Positions 28,125 through 37,903 of a stretch of 64,000 bases of DNA are shown here, in pieces. A program made the position numbers and the translations under genes. The notes under the pieces were generated by a model that made no database searches, had not been told where the DNA came from, and saw only the letters and a list, made by a program, of their open reading frames with translations. Origin of the DNA: Aquitalea aquatica (GTDB lineage: Bacteria > Pseudomonadota > Gammaproteobacteria > Burkholderiales > Chromobacteriaceae). How positions within the stretch are numbered: the stretch's first letter is position 1; every line of letters starts with the position of its first letter. Where the stretch lies: assembly GCF_013911085.1 (NCBI RefSeq), contig NZ_JACERN010000006.1:62001-126000 (forward strand). Reading direction: 5' to 3'.

Positions 28125-29441
28125 ATGATTGCCGTCATTGGCGCTGGCGTATCCGGCTTGTCCTGCGCCTGGTGGCTGCGCGAGCAGGGCATGGCGGTAC
28201 GGGTATTCGAGGCGGACGACAGGGTAGGTGGCAAGGTCTTGAGCCAGCATACCGGCTTGGCACAGATCGAGGGCGGCCCCAATACCTTGTATGCCGATGC
28301 CGCCTTGCTGGACTGGCTGCGGCAACTGGGCCTGAAGCCGCTGCAGCCGGCGACGGTCGGTCGTCAGCGCCATGTGCTGTGGCAGGGGCGCTATCACCAG
28401 TTGCCGGCAGGCCCGCTGGACTTGCTGTGTGGCAATTTCTTTAGCCGGCAAGCCAAATGGCGCTTGCTGGGTGATGTGTGGCGACGTGGCCAGCCAGCAC
28501 CCGCCGGCGAAACCGTCGCAGCCTTTTTCCGCCGCTGTCTGGGAGAAGAAGTACTGGCCAAGGCCGTGGCGCCGTTTATTGGCGGGGTGTTTGCCGGTGA
28601 TGCCGAAGAATTGTTGATGTGCGAGACCCTGCCACAACTGGCCCGGCTGGAAGCAGAGGCCGGCTCGATCAGCCGTGGTGCGCTGTTGCAGCTGCTGCGA
28701 GGCAAGGTAGCGCGCAAGCAGGCGGTATCGCTGGAAGGGGGGCTGGCCAGCCTGCCACAGCGGCTGGCGCAGGATGTCGATGTCAGGCTCAACTGTCCGG
28801 TGCGGGCCATCCGGCGTCAGGGTGACGCCTGGCTGCTGGAGACCGCCAGCGGTCCCTGCATGGCGCGGACGCTGGTGCTGGCCTTGCCGGCAGGGCAGGC
28901 GGCCAGCCTGCTGCAAGATTGCGATGCAAGTGCGGCGCAGGCCTTGCGGCAGATTGTGCATGCGCCGATGACGGTAGTGGCCAGTGTGCTGGATGCTGCT
29001 ACGGTACGCAGGCCATTGCAGGGTTTTGGCGGCTTGCATGCCCCCGGCGAGGGGGCTTTTGCTGCCGGGCATCTGATGAGCAGCCTGCTGTACCCGCAGC
29101 GCTGTGCGCCCGGCCAGACGCTGATTACCAGTTTTGTCGGCGGCCGCCATTACCAGCAGCAGGCTGCGCTGGCCGATGGGCCATTGCTGCAGGGCTTGAA
29201 CCGGGAACTACAGCAGTTGTTTGGCCTGGAGTCCGCGCCCTTGCAACAAACCATTATCCGCTGGCCGCAAGCCCTGCCGCAGGGAACGGCTGCCATTGGG
29301 CCAGCCCGCCAGGCCATGCAGCGGCTTGAGAGGCAGGGGCTGCATGTCTGTGCCAACTGGCTGGATGGCGTATCGCTGCCGGATTGTCTGGCCAAGGGGC
29401 GGCGGTTGGCACGCCAACTGGCGGAACAGAGTGAACACTAG
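28125..29441 (+). CDS. Protoporphyrinogen oxidase, oxygen-dependent HemY/PPOX type
   Basis: A 438-residue FAD protein. It has an N-terminal dinucleotide fold (VIGAGVSGLSCAWWL), the following VFEADDRVGGKV flavin-contact motif, IEGGPNTLYADAALLDWLRQLGL as seen in protoporphyrinogen oxidases, and a C-terminal VCANWLDGVSLPDCLAKGRRLA that closes the FAD site. It oxidises protoporphyrinogen IX in heme synthesis. Earlier TTG codons at 28116 and 28119 are possible starts, but ATG 28125 fits the fold. The related family also includes coproporphyrinogen oxidases, so exact substrate is by family. Confidence 0.87.
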   Translation: MIAVIGAGVSGLSCAWWLREQGMAVRVFEADDRVGGKVLSQHTGLAQIEGGPNTLYADAALLDWLRQLGLKPLQPATVGRQRHVLWQGRYHQLPAGPLDLLCGNFFSRQAKWRLLGDVWRRGQPAPAGETVAAFFRRCLGEEVLAKAVAPFIGGVFAGDAEELLMCETLPQLARLEAEAGSISRGALLQLLRGKVARKQAVSLEGGLASLPQRLAQDVDVRLNCPVRAIRRQGDAWLLETASGPCMARTLVLALPAGQAASLLQDCDASAAQALRQIVHAPMTVVASVLDAATVRRPLQGFGGLHAPGEGAFAAGHLMSSLLYPQRCAPGQTLITSFVGGRHYQQQAALADGPLLQGLNRELQQLFGLESAPLQQTIIRWPQALPQGTAAIGPARQAMQRLERQGLHVCANWLDGVSLPDCLAKGRRLARQLAEQSEH

Positions 29442-29567
29442 GGCAGAAACGGCGATTCTTTCGCGCAATGCACAACGCGGCAGGCGTTCTGGCCGTCGCC
29501 TTGCTTTTCGCCGGGGGCGCTAGGCGGTAGAATCGTCCTTTGACTTTTCACTAGCTACCCCACGTCT

Positions 29568-30458
29568 ATGCTTACCTTCCAGGAAATCATCCTTACCCTC
29601 CAGAATTATTGGAACGAGCAAGGGTGCGTCATCATGCAACCCTTCGACATGGAGGTGGGCGCCGGTACCTCGCATCCGGCCACCTGTCTGCGTGCCATCG
29701 GCCCGGAGCCGTGGAATGCAGCTTATGTGCAGCCCTCGCGTCGTCCCAAGGACGGCCGCTACGGTGAAAACCCGAACCGTCTGCAGCATTACTATCAGTT
29801 CCAGGTCGCCCTGAAGCCGTCGCCGGCCAATATTCAGGAGTTGTACCTGGGTTCGCTCAAGGTGCTGGGCATCGACCCCACCGTGCACGACATCCGTTTT
29901 GTGGAAGATGACTGGGAAAACCCGACGTTGGGTGCCTGGGGTCTGGGCTGGGAAGTGTGGCTGAACGGCATGGAAGTGACCCAGTTCACCTACTTCCAGC
30001 AAGTGGGCGGTCTGGATTGCAAGCCGGTACTGGGCGAAATCACCTACGGTATCGAACGTCTGGCCATGTATCTGCAAGGCGTGGAAAACGTCTACGACCT
30101 GCTGTGGACGGTCTACCCCAACGGTCAGCGTGTGACCTACGGCGACGTGTACCACCAGAACGAAGTGGAGCAGTCCACCTACAACTTCGAACACGCCAAT
30201 GTGCCCAAGCTGTTCGAACTATTCAGCTACTACGAATCCGAAGCCAAGCGTCTGCTGGAGATTCCGCTGGCGCTGCCGGCCTACGAAATGGTGCTCAAGG
30301 CTGGCCACAGCTTCAACCTGCTGGATGCGCGCGGCGCCATCTCGGTGACCGAGCGTGCCACCTATATCGGCCGGGTACGCACCCTGTCGCGCGGCGTGGC
30401 GCAAGCCTATTACGCCTCGCGTGAGGCACTGGGCTTTCCCATGTGTCCCAAGGCCTGA
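29568..30458 (+). CDS. glyQ: Glycyl-tRNA synthetase, alpha subunit
   Basis: A 296-residue catalytic subunit of the bacterial alpha2-beta2 glycyl-tRNA synthetase. The conserved start [31 protein letters not shown] and the class II motif regions ([41 protein letters not shown]) are present. It forms glycyl-adenylate. The beta subunit gene follows after one small inserted gene. Confidence 0.97.
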   Translation: MLTFQEIILTLQNYWNEQGCVIMQPFDMEVGAGTSHPATCLRAIGPEPWNAAYVQPSRRPKDGRYGENPNRLQHYYQFQVALKPSPANIQELYLGSLKVLGIDPTVHDIRFVEDDWENPTLGAWGLGWEVWLNGMEVTQFTYFQQVGGLDCKPVLGEITYGIERLAMYLQGVENVYDLLWTVYPNGQRVTYGDVYHQNEVEQSTYNFEHANVPKLFELFSYYESEAKRLLEIPLALPAYEMVLKAGHSFNLLDARGAISVTERATYIGRVRTLSRGVAQAYYASREALGFPMCPKA

Positions 30459-30464
30459 TTACCA

Positions 30465-30899
30465 ATGAAACTCTGGATCAGCCTGTTGCTTGCCCTGGCC
30501 GCCGTGCCGGCGCTGGCCGAAACCGCCGATTGGGGCGTCTACCAGCAGGGCTCTGCCCTGGAACTGGCCATGGACCGCAACTCCATCTGGGTGGAGAAAG
30601 ACGGGCTGGTCCATTTTGTGAATCAGGAACGGTTCAGCGAGCGTCAGTACGACAAGGCCACCGACATCCAGTATTACATTCGCCGCACCACGGGCTATGC
30701 CAATTGCGCCAAACAGCAATACGCGCTGATCGGGCTGGAATACGCCAGCAAGAATAACCGCCATCTGTATTCCAGCATGTTCCCGGTGCAGCGTTTTGCC
30801 TGGAACTGGCAGCCGGTGTACCAGAACTCGGTGGCCGACACCATGCTGCAAGTCGTGTGCTATCTCGCCAAAACTGCTCCGCACAAGAAATCTGAATAA
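30465..30899 (+). CDS. Secreted protein, surface-adhesin-E-like, between glyQ and glyS
   Basis: A 144-residue protein with a clear signal peptide (residues 1-18, ending ALA before ETADW) and two cysteines (in YANCAKQ and VVCYL) likely forming a disulfide. The pattern of a strand-rich body with an early W..Y and a Val-Lys-Asp-Gly turn resembles the adhesin E / CNP1-like small secreted proteins of Neisseriales. That assignment is by look only. It starts 6 bp after glyQ and ends 3 bp before glyS, so it is cotranscribed and probably translated in a coupled way. Function unknown. Confidence 0.75.
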   Translation: MKLWISLLLALAAVPALAETADWGVYQQGSALELAMDRNSIWVEKDGLVHFVNQERFSERQYDKATDIQYYIRRTTGYANCAKQQYALIGLEYASKNNRHLYSSMFPVQRFAWNWQPVYQNSVADTMLQVVCYLAKTAPHKKSE

Positions 30900-30902
30900 A
30901 CC

Positions 30903-32963
30903 ATGAACGCCACCCTGCTTATCGAGTTGCTCACCGAAGAGCTGCCGCCCAAGGCGCTGGAAAAGCTGTCGCTCAGCTTTGCCCAGACCATTTCCGAAGA
31001 ACTGAAAAAACTGCAATTCGTCGCTGCCGATGTCGAGGCGATTGCCTTCGCTTCGCCGCGCCGTCTGGCTGTGCAGGTGCCGGCCGTGCTGGCCGTGCAG
31101 CCGGACCAGAAAATCGTGCGCAAGGGCCCGGCCGTGGCCGCCGGCATGAAAGATGGTCAGCCCACTCCGGCACTGGCCGGTTTTGCCCGCTCCTGCGGCG
31201 TGGAAGTCTCCGCCCTCAGCACCATGAGTGATGGCAAACAGGATGTGTTTGCCTACGAGAGCACCAAGACCGGCGAAGCGCTGGCCGCCGTGCTCACCGA
31301 TATCGTGGCGCTGGCGCTGAAAAAACTGCCCATCCCCAAGCTGATGCACTGGGGCGATCTGGACTACCAGTTCGTGCGCCCGGTACATGGCCTGATCATG
31401 CTGTGGGGCGAAACCGTGATCGAAGGTGGCGTGCTGGGTCTCACCAGCTGCAATGCCACCCGTGGTCACCGTTTCCTGTCCACTTGCGATGTGATGGTGG
31501 AAAAGGCCGATGACTACGCCCGCGTGCTGTTCGAGCAAGGCAAGGTGCTGGCCAGCTTCAATGCCCGCCGCGAACTGATCAAGAAACGTCTGGCCGAGGC
31601 CGCCGCCGTGCACGGTGCCACCATCGCCGCCGACGAGGCCCTGCTGGACGAAGTGACTGCGCTGGTGGAATGGCCGGTGGTGCTGGAGGCTGGCTTTGAA
31701 GCCGAATTCCTCAAGGTGCCGCAGGAATGCCTGATTCTCACCATGCAGCAGAACCAGAAGTACTTCCCGCTGCTGGATGCCCAAGGCAAGCTGATGAACC
31801 GCTTCCTGCTGGTATCCAACCTGGAAACCGCTGATCCCAGCCACATCATCCAGGGTAATGAGCGCGTGCTGCGCGCCCGCCTGTCCGATGCCAAGTTCTT
31901 CTTCGAGCAAGACCAGAAAGCCCGTCTGGAAACCCGCCTGGCCAAACTGGCCGAAGTGGTTTACCACAACAAGATCGGTAGCCAGCTGGAACGGGTAGAG
32001 CGCCTGCAAGCCATTGCCGGCCAGATTGCTGCCCAACTGGGCGCGGACAAGTCCGTAGCCGAGCGTGCCGCCTTCCTGGCCAAGGCCGACCTGGTTACCG
32101 ACATGGTGGGTGAATTCCCCGAACTGCAAGGCGTGATGGGCATGTACTACGCCCAGCACGACGGCGAGAGCGAGGTGGTTGCCGCCGCCATCGAAGGCCA
32201 CTACCACCCGCGCTTTGCCGGTGACAGCCTGCCGCAGGGCGATATTGCCACCGCCGTGGCGCTGGCCGACAAGTTGGAAGCCATTGTCGGCATCTGGGGC
32301 ATCGGCCTGATCCCCACTGGCGACAAGGATCCGTACGCGCTGCGTCGCGCGGCCCTGGGCGTGCTGCGCATGGCACTGGAAGCCAAGCTGGACCTCAAGG
32401 CCCTGCTGGCGCTGGTAGCCGCCGCCTTCCCGGCAGGCAAGCTGTCTGCCACCACGGCTGACGAAGTGTTCAGCTTCATGATGGACCGCCTGAAAAACTA
32501 TCTGGCTGCCGATTATCAGGGTGATGAAGTCGATGCCGTACTGGCACTGGCACCGTCTACCCTGAACGAAGTGCCTGCGGTACTGGCTGCCGTGGCCGCC
32601 TTCAAGGCGCTGCCGGAAGCCACCACGCTGGCCGCCGCCAACAAGCGCGTGAAGAACATCCTGAAGAAAACCGAAGGCGAAGTGGGTTCGGTCAATCCGG
32701 CCCTGCTGAGCGAAGCGGCCGAACAGGCACTGTACGCTGCCGTGACCGAACTGGCTCCGCAGGTGGACGCCAAGTTTGCCGCGCACGACTTTGCCGGTGC
32801 GCTGGCCCAGCTGTCCAGCCTGAAGGCACCGGTGGATGCCTTCTTTGATGGCGTGATGGTGATGGCAGACGACCTGGCGGTACGTGCCAACCGCATCGCC
32901 CTGCTGGCCCGTCTGGCTGATCTGTTCAACCGCGTGGCGGATATCTCGCTGCTGGCGGATTAA
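30903..32963 (+). CDS. glyS: Glycyl-tRNA synthetase, beta subunit
   Basis: A 686-residue subunit that binds tRNA-Gly and completes the active enzyme. It starts with LLIELLTEELPPKAL, the beta-subunit N-terminus, and contains the HD-like domain region and a C-terminal anticodon-binding domain (about residues 560-686) with FFDGVMVMADDLAVRANRIALL. Length matches E. coli GlyS (689). It is in operon with glyQ and the inserted secreted protein. Confidence 0.96.
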   Translation: MNATLLIELLTEELPPKALEKLSLSFAQTISEELKKLQFVAADVEAIAFASPRRLAVQVPAVLAVQPDQKIVRKGPAVAAGMKDGQPTPALAGFARSCGVEVSALSTMSDGKQDVFAYESTKTGEALAAVLTDIVALALKKLPIPKLMHWGDLDYQFVRPVHGLIMLWGETVIEGGVLGLTSCNATRGHRFLSTCDVMVEKADDYARVLFEQGKVLASFNARRELIKKRLAEAAAVHGATIAADEALLDEVTALVEWPVVLEAGFEAEFLKVPQECLILTMQQNQKYFPLLDAQGKLMNRFLLVSNLETADPSHIIQGNERVLRARLSDAKFFFEQDQKARLETRLAKLAEVVYHNKIGSQLERVERLQAIAGQIAAQLGADKSVAERAAFLAKADLVTDMVGEFPELQGVMGMYYAQHDGESEVVAAAIEGHYHPRFAGDSLPQGDIATAVALADKLEAIVGIWGIGLIPTGDKDPYALRRAALGVLRMALEAKLDLKALLALVAAAFPAGKLSATTADEVFSFMMDRLKNYLAADYQGDEVDAVLALAPSTLNEVPAVLAAVAAFKALPEATTLAAANKRVKNILKKTEGEVGSVNPALLSEAAEQALYAAVTELAPQVDAKFAAHDFAGALAQLSSLKAPVDAFFDGVMVMADDLAVRANRIALLARLADLFNRVADISLLAD

Positions 32964-32970
32964 GCTTGTA

Positions 32971-32990
32971 GCCGGTCCTGCGGGACCGGC
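32971..32990 (+). terminator. Hairpin between glyS and gmhB
   Basis: GCCGGTCC-tgcg-GGACCGGC is a perfect 8-bp stem just after the glyS stop, with a TTTTT run 8 bp further on. It is likely a partial terminator. Confidence 0.55.
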
Positions 32991-33069
32991 TGGCGCAGTT
33001 TTTGCCTGCATCAATCCGGCAAGGTGGCACGTTTGCCCGCCGGATTGTTCTCCCACTGCAAGGAAAACC

Positions 33070-33606
33070 ATGAAACTCGTCATCCTGGATCGCGACGGCG
33101 TCATCAACGAAGACCGCGATGATTTCGTCAAGAACACCATGGAGTGGGTGCCGCTGCCGCACAGTCTGGAAGCCATCGCCAACCTGACCCAGGCCGGCTG
33201 GCATGTGGTGGTGGCCACCAATCAGTCCGGCCTGGCGCGTGGCCTGTTCGATGTGCATGCGCTCAATGCCATGCATGAAAAGATGCACCGGCTGGTGGGG
33301 CAGGCTGGTGGCCGTATCGATGCCATCGCCTACTGCCCGCATGGCCCGGATCACGGCTGTGAATGCCGCAAACCGCTGCCGGGCATGGTGCTGGAGCTGG
33401 CCGAGCGTTTCAATGTCAAGCTGCAGGGCCTGCCCTTGATCGGCGACAGCCTGCGCGATCTGGAATCGGTGGCTGCGGTTGGCGGACAGCCCATTCTGGT
33501 GCGTAGCGGCAAGGGCATGAAGACTCTGGAAAAGGGCGGCCTGCCCGAAGGAACGCTGGTGTTCGACGACCTGTTCGACGCCGCCGAGCACTTGATCAAT
33601 CTGTGA
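33070..33606 (+). CDS. gmhB: D-glycero-beta-D-manno-heptose 1,7-bisphosphate 7-phosphatase
   Basis: A 178-residue HAD phosphatase of the lipopolysaccharide heptose pathway. The nucleophile motif DRDGVIN (Asp8, Asp10) is at the N-terminus, and the GmhB zinc-binding loop CPHGPDHGCECRKPLPGM is near residue 95. It removes the 7-phosphate from heptose bisphosphate. The start at 33070 is at the HAD motif; the upstream extension in frame overlaps glyS and is not real. It is followed by plsC 29 bp on. Confidence 0.92.
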   Translation: MKLVILDRDGVINEDRDDFVKNTMEWVPLPHSLEAIANLTQAGWHVVVATNQSGLARGLFDVHALNAMHEKMHRLVGQAGGRIDAIAYCPHGPDHGCECRKPLPGMVLELAERFNVKLQGLPLIGDSLRDLESVAAVGGQPILVRSGKGMKTLEKGGLPEGTLVFDDLFDAAEHLINL

Positions 33607-33635
33607 ACTGGCTAAGTCCAAGGCTGATATAACCC

Positions 33636-34406
33636 ATGATCTGGATTCGTAATCTGATTTACTGGCTGTTACTGCTGATTGTCACGCCGCTGTGTTTTCT
33701 GGGCCTGTTCATCGCCGCACCGCTGCCACGCCGTACCCGCCATGTGTTTGGCGAGAGCTGGGCCAAGATCATGCTGTGGCTGCTGGTGCATGTGGTGGGC
33801 CTGAAATACAAGGTGATCGGGGCCGAGAACATCCCGTCCGAGCCGTCCATCATCTGCTCCAAGCACCAGTCCGGCTGGGAAACCCTGGCCTTGCAGAAAA
33901 TCTTTCCCTCGCAGATTTATGTCGCCAAGCGCGAATTGCTGTGGCTGCCCTTCTTCGGCTGGGGCCTGGCCTTGATGAACCCCATTGCCATCAACCGTTC
34001 CGACCGTTCCCGAGCCAACGACCGCATGCTGCAACAGGGGCTGGAGCGCAAGAAACACGGCTTCTGGATTACCGTGTTTCCCGAAGGTACCCGCACCAAG
34101 CCGGGTGTGGCTGGCAAGTACAAACACGGCGCAGCGCGCATGGCGCGTCAGCTGGACATGCCACTGGTGCCGGTGGCACACAATGCCGGCGAATTCTGGC
34201 CGCGCAATGCTTTTCTGAAATATCCGGGCGAGATTACCGTGGTGATCGGCCCGGCCATCCGGCCGCAGGATGGTGTTGGCCCGGAGGCCATGACCCAGCA
34301 GGCGCAGCAATGGATCGAAGCGCGTCAGCGCGAGATCGGCGGCGTCGGCCCCTTTGCCCATCCCGATGACAAGCGCCGCCGCCTGGACCATCCTGCCGCT
34401 GCCTGA
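33636..34406 (+). CDS. plsC: 1-acyl-sn-glycerol-3-phosphate acyltransferase
   Basis: A 256-residue inner-membrane enzyme that adds the second acyl chain to make phosphatidic acid. A hydrophobic N-terminal segment (residues 5-28) anchors it. The catalytic block reads KHQSGWET, where the usual NHx4D aspartate is replaced by Glu, a form also known in Neisseria-type enzymes. The glycerol-phosphate block is FPEGTRTKPG. The 3' end overlaps the next gene. Confidence 0.9.
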   Translation: MIWIRNLIYWLLLLIVTPLCFLGLFIAAPLPRRTRHVFGESWAKIMLWLLVHVVGLKYKVIGAENIPSEPSIICSKHQSGWETLALQKIFPSQIYVAKRELLWLPFFGWGLALMNPIAINRSDRSRANDRMLQQGLERKKHGFWITVFPEGTRTKPGVAGKYKHGAARMARQLDMPLVPVAHNAGEFWPRNAFLKYPGEITVVIGPAIRPQDGVGPEAMTQQAQQWIEARQREIGGVGPFAHPDDKRRRLDHPAAA

Positions 34407-35076
34407 GGGCGCGGTAGAGGTGCACCTGGTGAGGCGGGTGCGCAAAAGCATAGGCATCCGCATTGCCGATGGCCGGGTGGAGCTGATTGCCCACCCCCGC
34501 ATCAGCCAGGCCCGTTTGCGCGAGGTGTTGCTGGCGCGACAGGACTGGATTGCCCGGCATGTGCTGACACAGCGGGAACAAAAACAGCAGCTGGCCGATC
34601 TGACCAGCCTGTCTTATCTGGGGCGCGAGCTGCCCATCCAGCTGCAGGGCGGCCAGCGCCGCACGGCGCGGCTGGACGGCGATGTGCTGCAGGTATGCGG
34701 CATTGCCCCGGGTGACACGGCTGGCCTGCAGGCGGTGGTCAGCGCCTGGCTCAAGCGTCAGGCCCAGTTGTGCTTTGCCCAGCGGCTGGGGCAGTTCGCC
34801 GTGCACTGCCCGCGTCAGCCGGGCAAGCTGTCGCTGTCATCGGCCCGCACCCGCTGGGGCAGCTGTACCGCCGCTGGCGATATCCGCCTCAACTGGCGGC
34901 TGATGCAGGCTCCACTGCCCATCATCGATTATGTGCTGGCACACGAGCTGGCCCATTTGCTGCACATGAACCATTCTTCCGCCTTCTGGGCGGAAACCGC
35001 CCGCTTGTTTCCCGACTGGAAAAATGCTCGCCACTGGTTGAAACAACAGGGGAGTAGCCTGTTTCGTTTTGGCTAG
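34366..35076 (+). CDS. YgjP-like (M48-related, DUF45) metallopeptidase
   Basis: A 236-residue protein with the zinc-peptidase motif HELAHLLHMNHSSAFW (HExxH, third ligand downstream) near residue 190 and the family's SARTRWGSCTAAGDIRLNWRL stretch before it. Relatives (YgjP/WLM-type) are predicted metal-dependent hydrolases. ATG 34366 overlaps plsC by 41 bp; a TTG at 34354 is an alternative start. The strong overlap means translational coupling. Substrate unknown. Confidence 0.82.
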   Translation: MTSAAAWTILPLPEGAVEVHLVRRVRKSIGIRIADGRVELIAHPRISQARLREVLLARQDWIARHVLTQREQKQQLADLTSLSYLGRELPIQLQGGQRRTARLDGDVLQVCGIAPGDTAGLQAVVSAWLKRQAQLCFAQRLGQFAVHCPRQPGKLSLSSARTRWGSCTAAGDIRLNWRLMQAPLPIIDYVLAHELAHLLHMNHSSAFWAETARLFPDWKNARHWLKQQGSSLFRFG

Positions 35077-35128
35077 TCGCCTGTCCGGTAGTGAGCACGG
35101 GCGGTTTATCTGATACAGGAGTCATACC

Positions 35129-35518
35129 ATGCAATTTCTGCACACCATGCTGCGCGTCGGCAATCTGGAACGTTCGCTGGCCTTTTATCAGGAAGTACTG
35201 GGCATGCGCCTGCTGCGCCGCCAGGACTATCCGGAAGGCCGCTTTACCCTGGCTTTTGTCGGCTACGGTGATGAAACCGACCATACCGTGCTGGAGCTGA
35301 CCCATAACTGGGATACCGACAGCTATGAACTGGGCAACGCCTTTGGCCATATCGCCATCGGAGTGGAAGATGCCTACCAGGCTTGTGAGGCGGTACGCGC
35401 CAAGGGCGGCAAGGTGGTACGCGAAGCTGGCCCGATGAAGCATGGCACTACCGTCATCGCTTTCGTGGAAGACCCGGACGGCTATAAGATCGAGTTCATT
35501 CAGAAGGGCAGCCTGTAA
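35129..35518 (+). CDS. gloA: Lactoylglutathione lyase (glyoxalase I)
   Basis: A 129-residue nickel/zinc enzyme that isomerises the methylglyoxal-glutathione adduct to S-lactoylglutathione. Metal ligands fit His5 in FLHTMLRV, a Glu near residue 56 in [10 protein letters not shown], His74 in FGHIAIGV, and Glu122 in KIEFIQ. Length and order match E. coli GloA (135). It is followed by a strong terminator. Confidence 0.94.
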   Translation: MQFLHTMLRVGNLERSLAFYQEVLGMRLLRRQDYPEGRFTLAFVGYGDETDHTVLELTHNWDTDSYELGNAFGHIAIGVEDAYQACEAVRAKGGKVVREAGPMKHGTTVIAFVEDPDGYKIEFIQKGSL

Positions 35519-35565
35519 GTGAGTCCGCTCACCAGCCCTCATCCACCGGCGGTGTAATACTGCAG

Positions 35566-35595
35566 AGGCTGGCAGCCAGACTACCAGCCTTTTTT
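35566..35595 (+). terminator. Intrinsic terminator after gloA
   Basis: AGGCTGG (35566-35572) pairs with CCAGCCT (35584-35590), then five more T residues. Confidence 0.85.
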
Positions 35596-35640
35596 CATGC
35601 CGGCGTCGCCACTAGGCCGACGCCTCAATCGGGAGAATCA

Positions 35641-37044
35641 ATGCGCACCACACTGTGCAAGCTGGCGGCCATGTTCGCCTGTCTGTTCCTGCCTGCGTTG
35701 GCACAGGCAGCCGACCTTGACGGAACAAGCCTGAGCCTGGCCTGGGTCCTGCCCTTTGCCGGCATCCTGCTGTCCATTGCCCTGTTTCCGATTTTTGCGC
35801 CGGCATTCTGGCATCATCATTTCGGTAAGGTCACCGCGCTCTGGAGCGTGCTGTTCCTGTTGCCCTTTGCCTTCAGTTTCGGGGCCAGCAGCACGCTCAG
35901 CCTGATCGTGCATGCGCTGATTACCGAATACATCCCCTTCATCGTGCTGCTGCTGGCACTGTATACCGTGTCCGGCGGCATCCTGGTGGGCGGCAGCCTG
36001 CATGGCTCACCCAGGGTCAACACCAGCATTCTGGCCATCGGTACTGTGCTGGCCTCCATCATGGGGACCACCGGGGCCGCCATGCTGCTGATCCGGCCCT
36101 TGCTCAAGGCCAACGACAACCGCACGCACCGGGTGCATGTGGTGGTGTTCTTCATTTTTCTGGTGGCCAATGTGGGCGGTGGCCTGACGCCGCTGGGTGA
36201 CCCGCCGCTGTTTCTGGGCTTTCTCAAAGGGGTGACCTTCGGCTGGACCTTCCAGCATATGCTGTTGCCGGTGGCGCTGCTGGCTGCTTTGCTGCTGCTG
36301 GTGTTCTATGCGGTGGACAGCTATTTCTACCGCCGCGAGGACGAGGAGTTCAAGCCGCATCGTGATCAACCCTTGCACTTGTTCGGCAAGATCAATTTCC
36401 TGTTGCTGGCCGGCGTGGTGGGGGCGGTATTGTTGTCCGGTTTCTGGCAGCCGGCGGTGCATTTCGAAGTGGCCGGCGTGCATGCCGAGTTGCAGAATCT
36501 GGTGCGCGATGGCCTGTTGCTGCTGCTGACCATTGTTTCCCTGTGGGTCACGCCCAAGCAAGTGCGGGCGGGCAATGAATTCAACTGGGGCCCGATTCTG
36601 GAAGTGGGCAAGCTGTTTGCCGGCATCTTTGTCACCATCGCGCCGGCCATTGCCATCTTGCGCGCAGGCACGGCCGGGCAGCTGGCCGCACTGGTGCATG
36701 CGGTATCCGCGGCCGATGGCCAGCCGGTGAATGCCATGTATTTCTGGATGACCGGCCTGCTGTCCAGTTTCCTGGACAATGCGCCAACCTATCTGGTGTT
36801 TTTCAATCTGGCCGATGGTGATGCCAGCACGCTGATGGGGCCGCTGGCCCAGACGCTACTGGCCATTTCCATGGGGGCGGTATTCATGGGTGCCAATACC
36901 TATATCGGCAATGCGCCCAACTTCATGGTCAAGTCGATTGCCGAGCAGCGCGGCGTGGCCATGCCCAGCTTCTTTGCCTACATGCTGTGGTCCATCAGCG
37001 TGCTGATGCCGCTATTTGCCCTGCTGACCTGGGTTTTCTTCTGA
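35641..37044 (+). CDS. Sodium:proton antiporter / citrate-transporter-like membrane protein (CitMHS_2 type)
   Basis: A 467-residue inner-membrane protein with about eleven hydrophobic segments and a signal-peptide-like N-terminus (LFLPALAQA). The motif ANVGGGLTPLGDPPLFLGFLKG in the middle and ANTYIGNAPNFMVKSIAE near the end are repeated half-site motifs of the ion-transporter superfamily (ArsB/NhaD relatives). Annotated relatives are called sodium:proton antiporters or putative citrate transporters. The cargo is not known. It is monocistronic. Confidence 0.75.
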   Translation: MRTTLCKLAAMFACLFLPALAQAADLDGTSLSLAWVLPFAGILLSIALFPIFAPAFWHHHFGKVTALWSVLFLLPFAFSFGASSTLSLIVHALITEYIPFIVLLLALYTVSGGILVGGSLHGSPRVNTSILAIGTVLASIMGTTGAAMLLIRPLLKANDNRTHRVHVVVFFIFLVANVGGGLTPLGDPPLFLGFLKGVTFGWTFQHMLLPVALLAALLLLVFYAVDSYFYRREDEEFKPHRDQPLHLFGKINFLLLAGVVGAVLLSGFWQPAVHFEVAGVHAELQNLVRDGLLLLLTIVSLWVTPKQVRAGNEFNWGPILEVGKLFAGIFVTIAPAIAILRAGTAGQLAALVHAVSAADGQPVNAMYFWMTGLLSSFLDNAPTYLVFFNLADGDASTLMGPLAQTLLAISMGAVFMGANTYIGNAPNFMVKSIAEQRGVAMPSFFAYMLWSISVLMPLFALLTWVFF

Positions 37045-37110
37045 TGCAAAAACGGCGTGCCTCCACTCCTGGGGCGCGCCGCTGCAGTCTTGTTACCTGG
37101 GTTTGCTTGT

Positions 37111-37797
37111 TTACTTGGGCTTGATGGCTGCCTGTTCCGGGCTAGCGCTCATGGCCTCGTCCCACACATGGCGCGGGATATGCGATTGCAGGTACTCCAG
37201 CGCCTTTTCCAGCAAATCTTCATGGATGTGGTGGCCGACAAAGGGCTCAATCTCGGCGGTGACATCGCTGCCCAGCGCGATCAGATGTTCGGCCGCCTGA
37301 ATGCTGTGCTGGTAGGGAATCACCGGGTCGGCCTTGCCATGGAACAGATGCACCGTGGTGTGTGCCAGTGGTGCAGCCGGCAGGCTGGCAAAGCGCCCGC
37401 TGAATGCCAGCACGCGGCTGGCGAGGTCCGGCTTGGCTGCTGCTGCTTCCAAGGCCATGATGGCGCCCTGGCTGAAACCCACCAGTGCGGTGGCCGCATG
37501 GCCCAGGCCGCTGTCTTGTTGCCAGCGTGTTACCGCAGCGAGAAAGTCGGGCAGGGCAGCCGCCACCCGTGCCGGGCGATTTTCTTCGGTGACTTCCTGC
37601 ACCGAAAACCACTGGAAACCCTGGCCCAGATCACTGGCATGGCTGCCGGCCACGCTGACAATCAGCGCCTGCGGAAAGCCTTTGGACAGAAACTGGCCCA
37701 CTTGCTGCATGCTGTCCGGGGTGGCGCCCACACCATGAAACAGCAGCATCAGTTGCTGTGGCTGGCCGGGACGCTGGATGACGATATCGTGGGTCAT
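37111..37797 (-). CDS. Carboxylesterase, YpfH-like alpha/beta hydrolase
   Basis: A 228-residue cytosolic serine hydrolase of the phospholipase/carboxylesterase family. The oxyanion region is MLLFHGVGATPDSM, the nucleophile is Ser in LVGFSQGAIM (near residue 108), the Asp is in FHGKADPVIPY and the His in VGHHIHEDLLEKA. Length and motifs fit E. coli YpfH. It stands alone on the minus strand, divergent from mpl. Confidence 0.85.
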   Translation of the reverse strand: MTHDIVIQRPGQPQQLMLLFHGVGATPDSMQQVGQFLSKGFPQALIVSVAGSHASDLGQGFQWFSVQEVTEENRPARVAAALPDFLAAVTRWQQDSGLGHAATALVGFSQGAIMALEAAAAKPDLASRVLAFSGRFASLPAAPLAHTTVHLFHGKADPVIPYQHSIQAAEHLIALGSDVTAEIEPFVGHHIHEDLLEKALEYLQSHIPRHVWDEAMSASPEQAAIKPK

Positions 37798-37903
37798 GGT
37801 GATTCTCCTGATGGGGCAGCGCTAGCTACCCACGGTGATTGAGTGCAGTGTGCCGCAGTGTGTGCGGCGTGCGAACAAGTGAATTATGCGGCCAAGGCGG
37901 CGT

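Noticed and set aside
30459-33221. A 920-codon open frame on the minus strand across glyS
   Set aside because: Mirror of GlyS codons, Gln/His/Gly-rich, no ribosome-binding site or recognisable domain. Rejected as a shadow of a high-GC gene.
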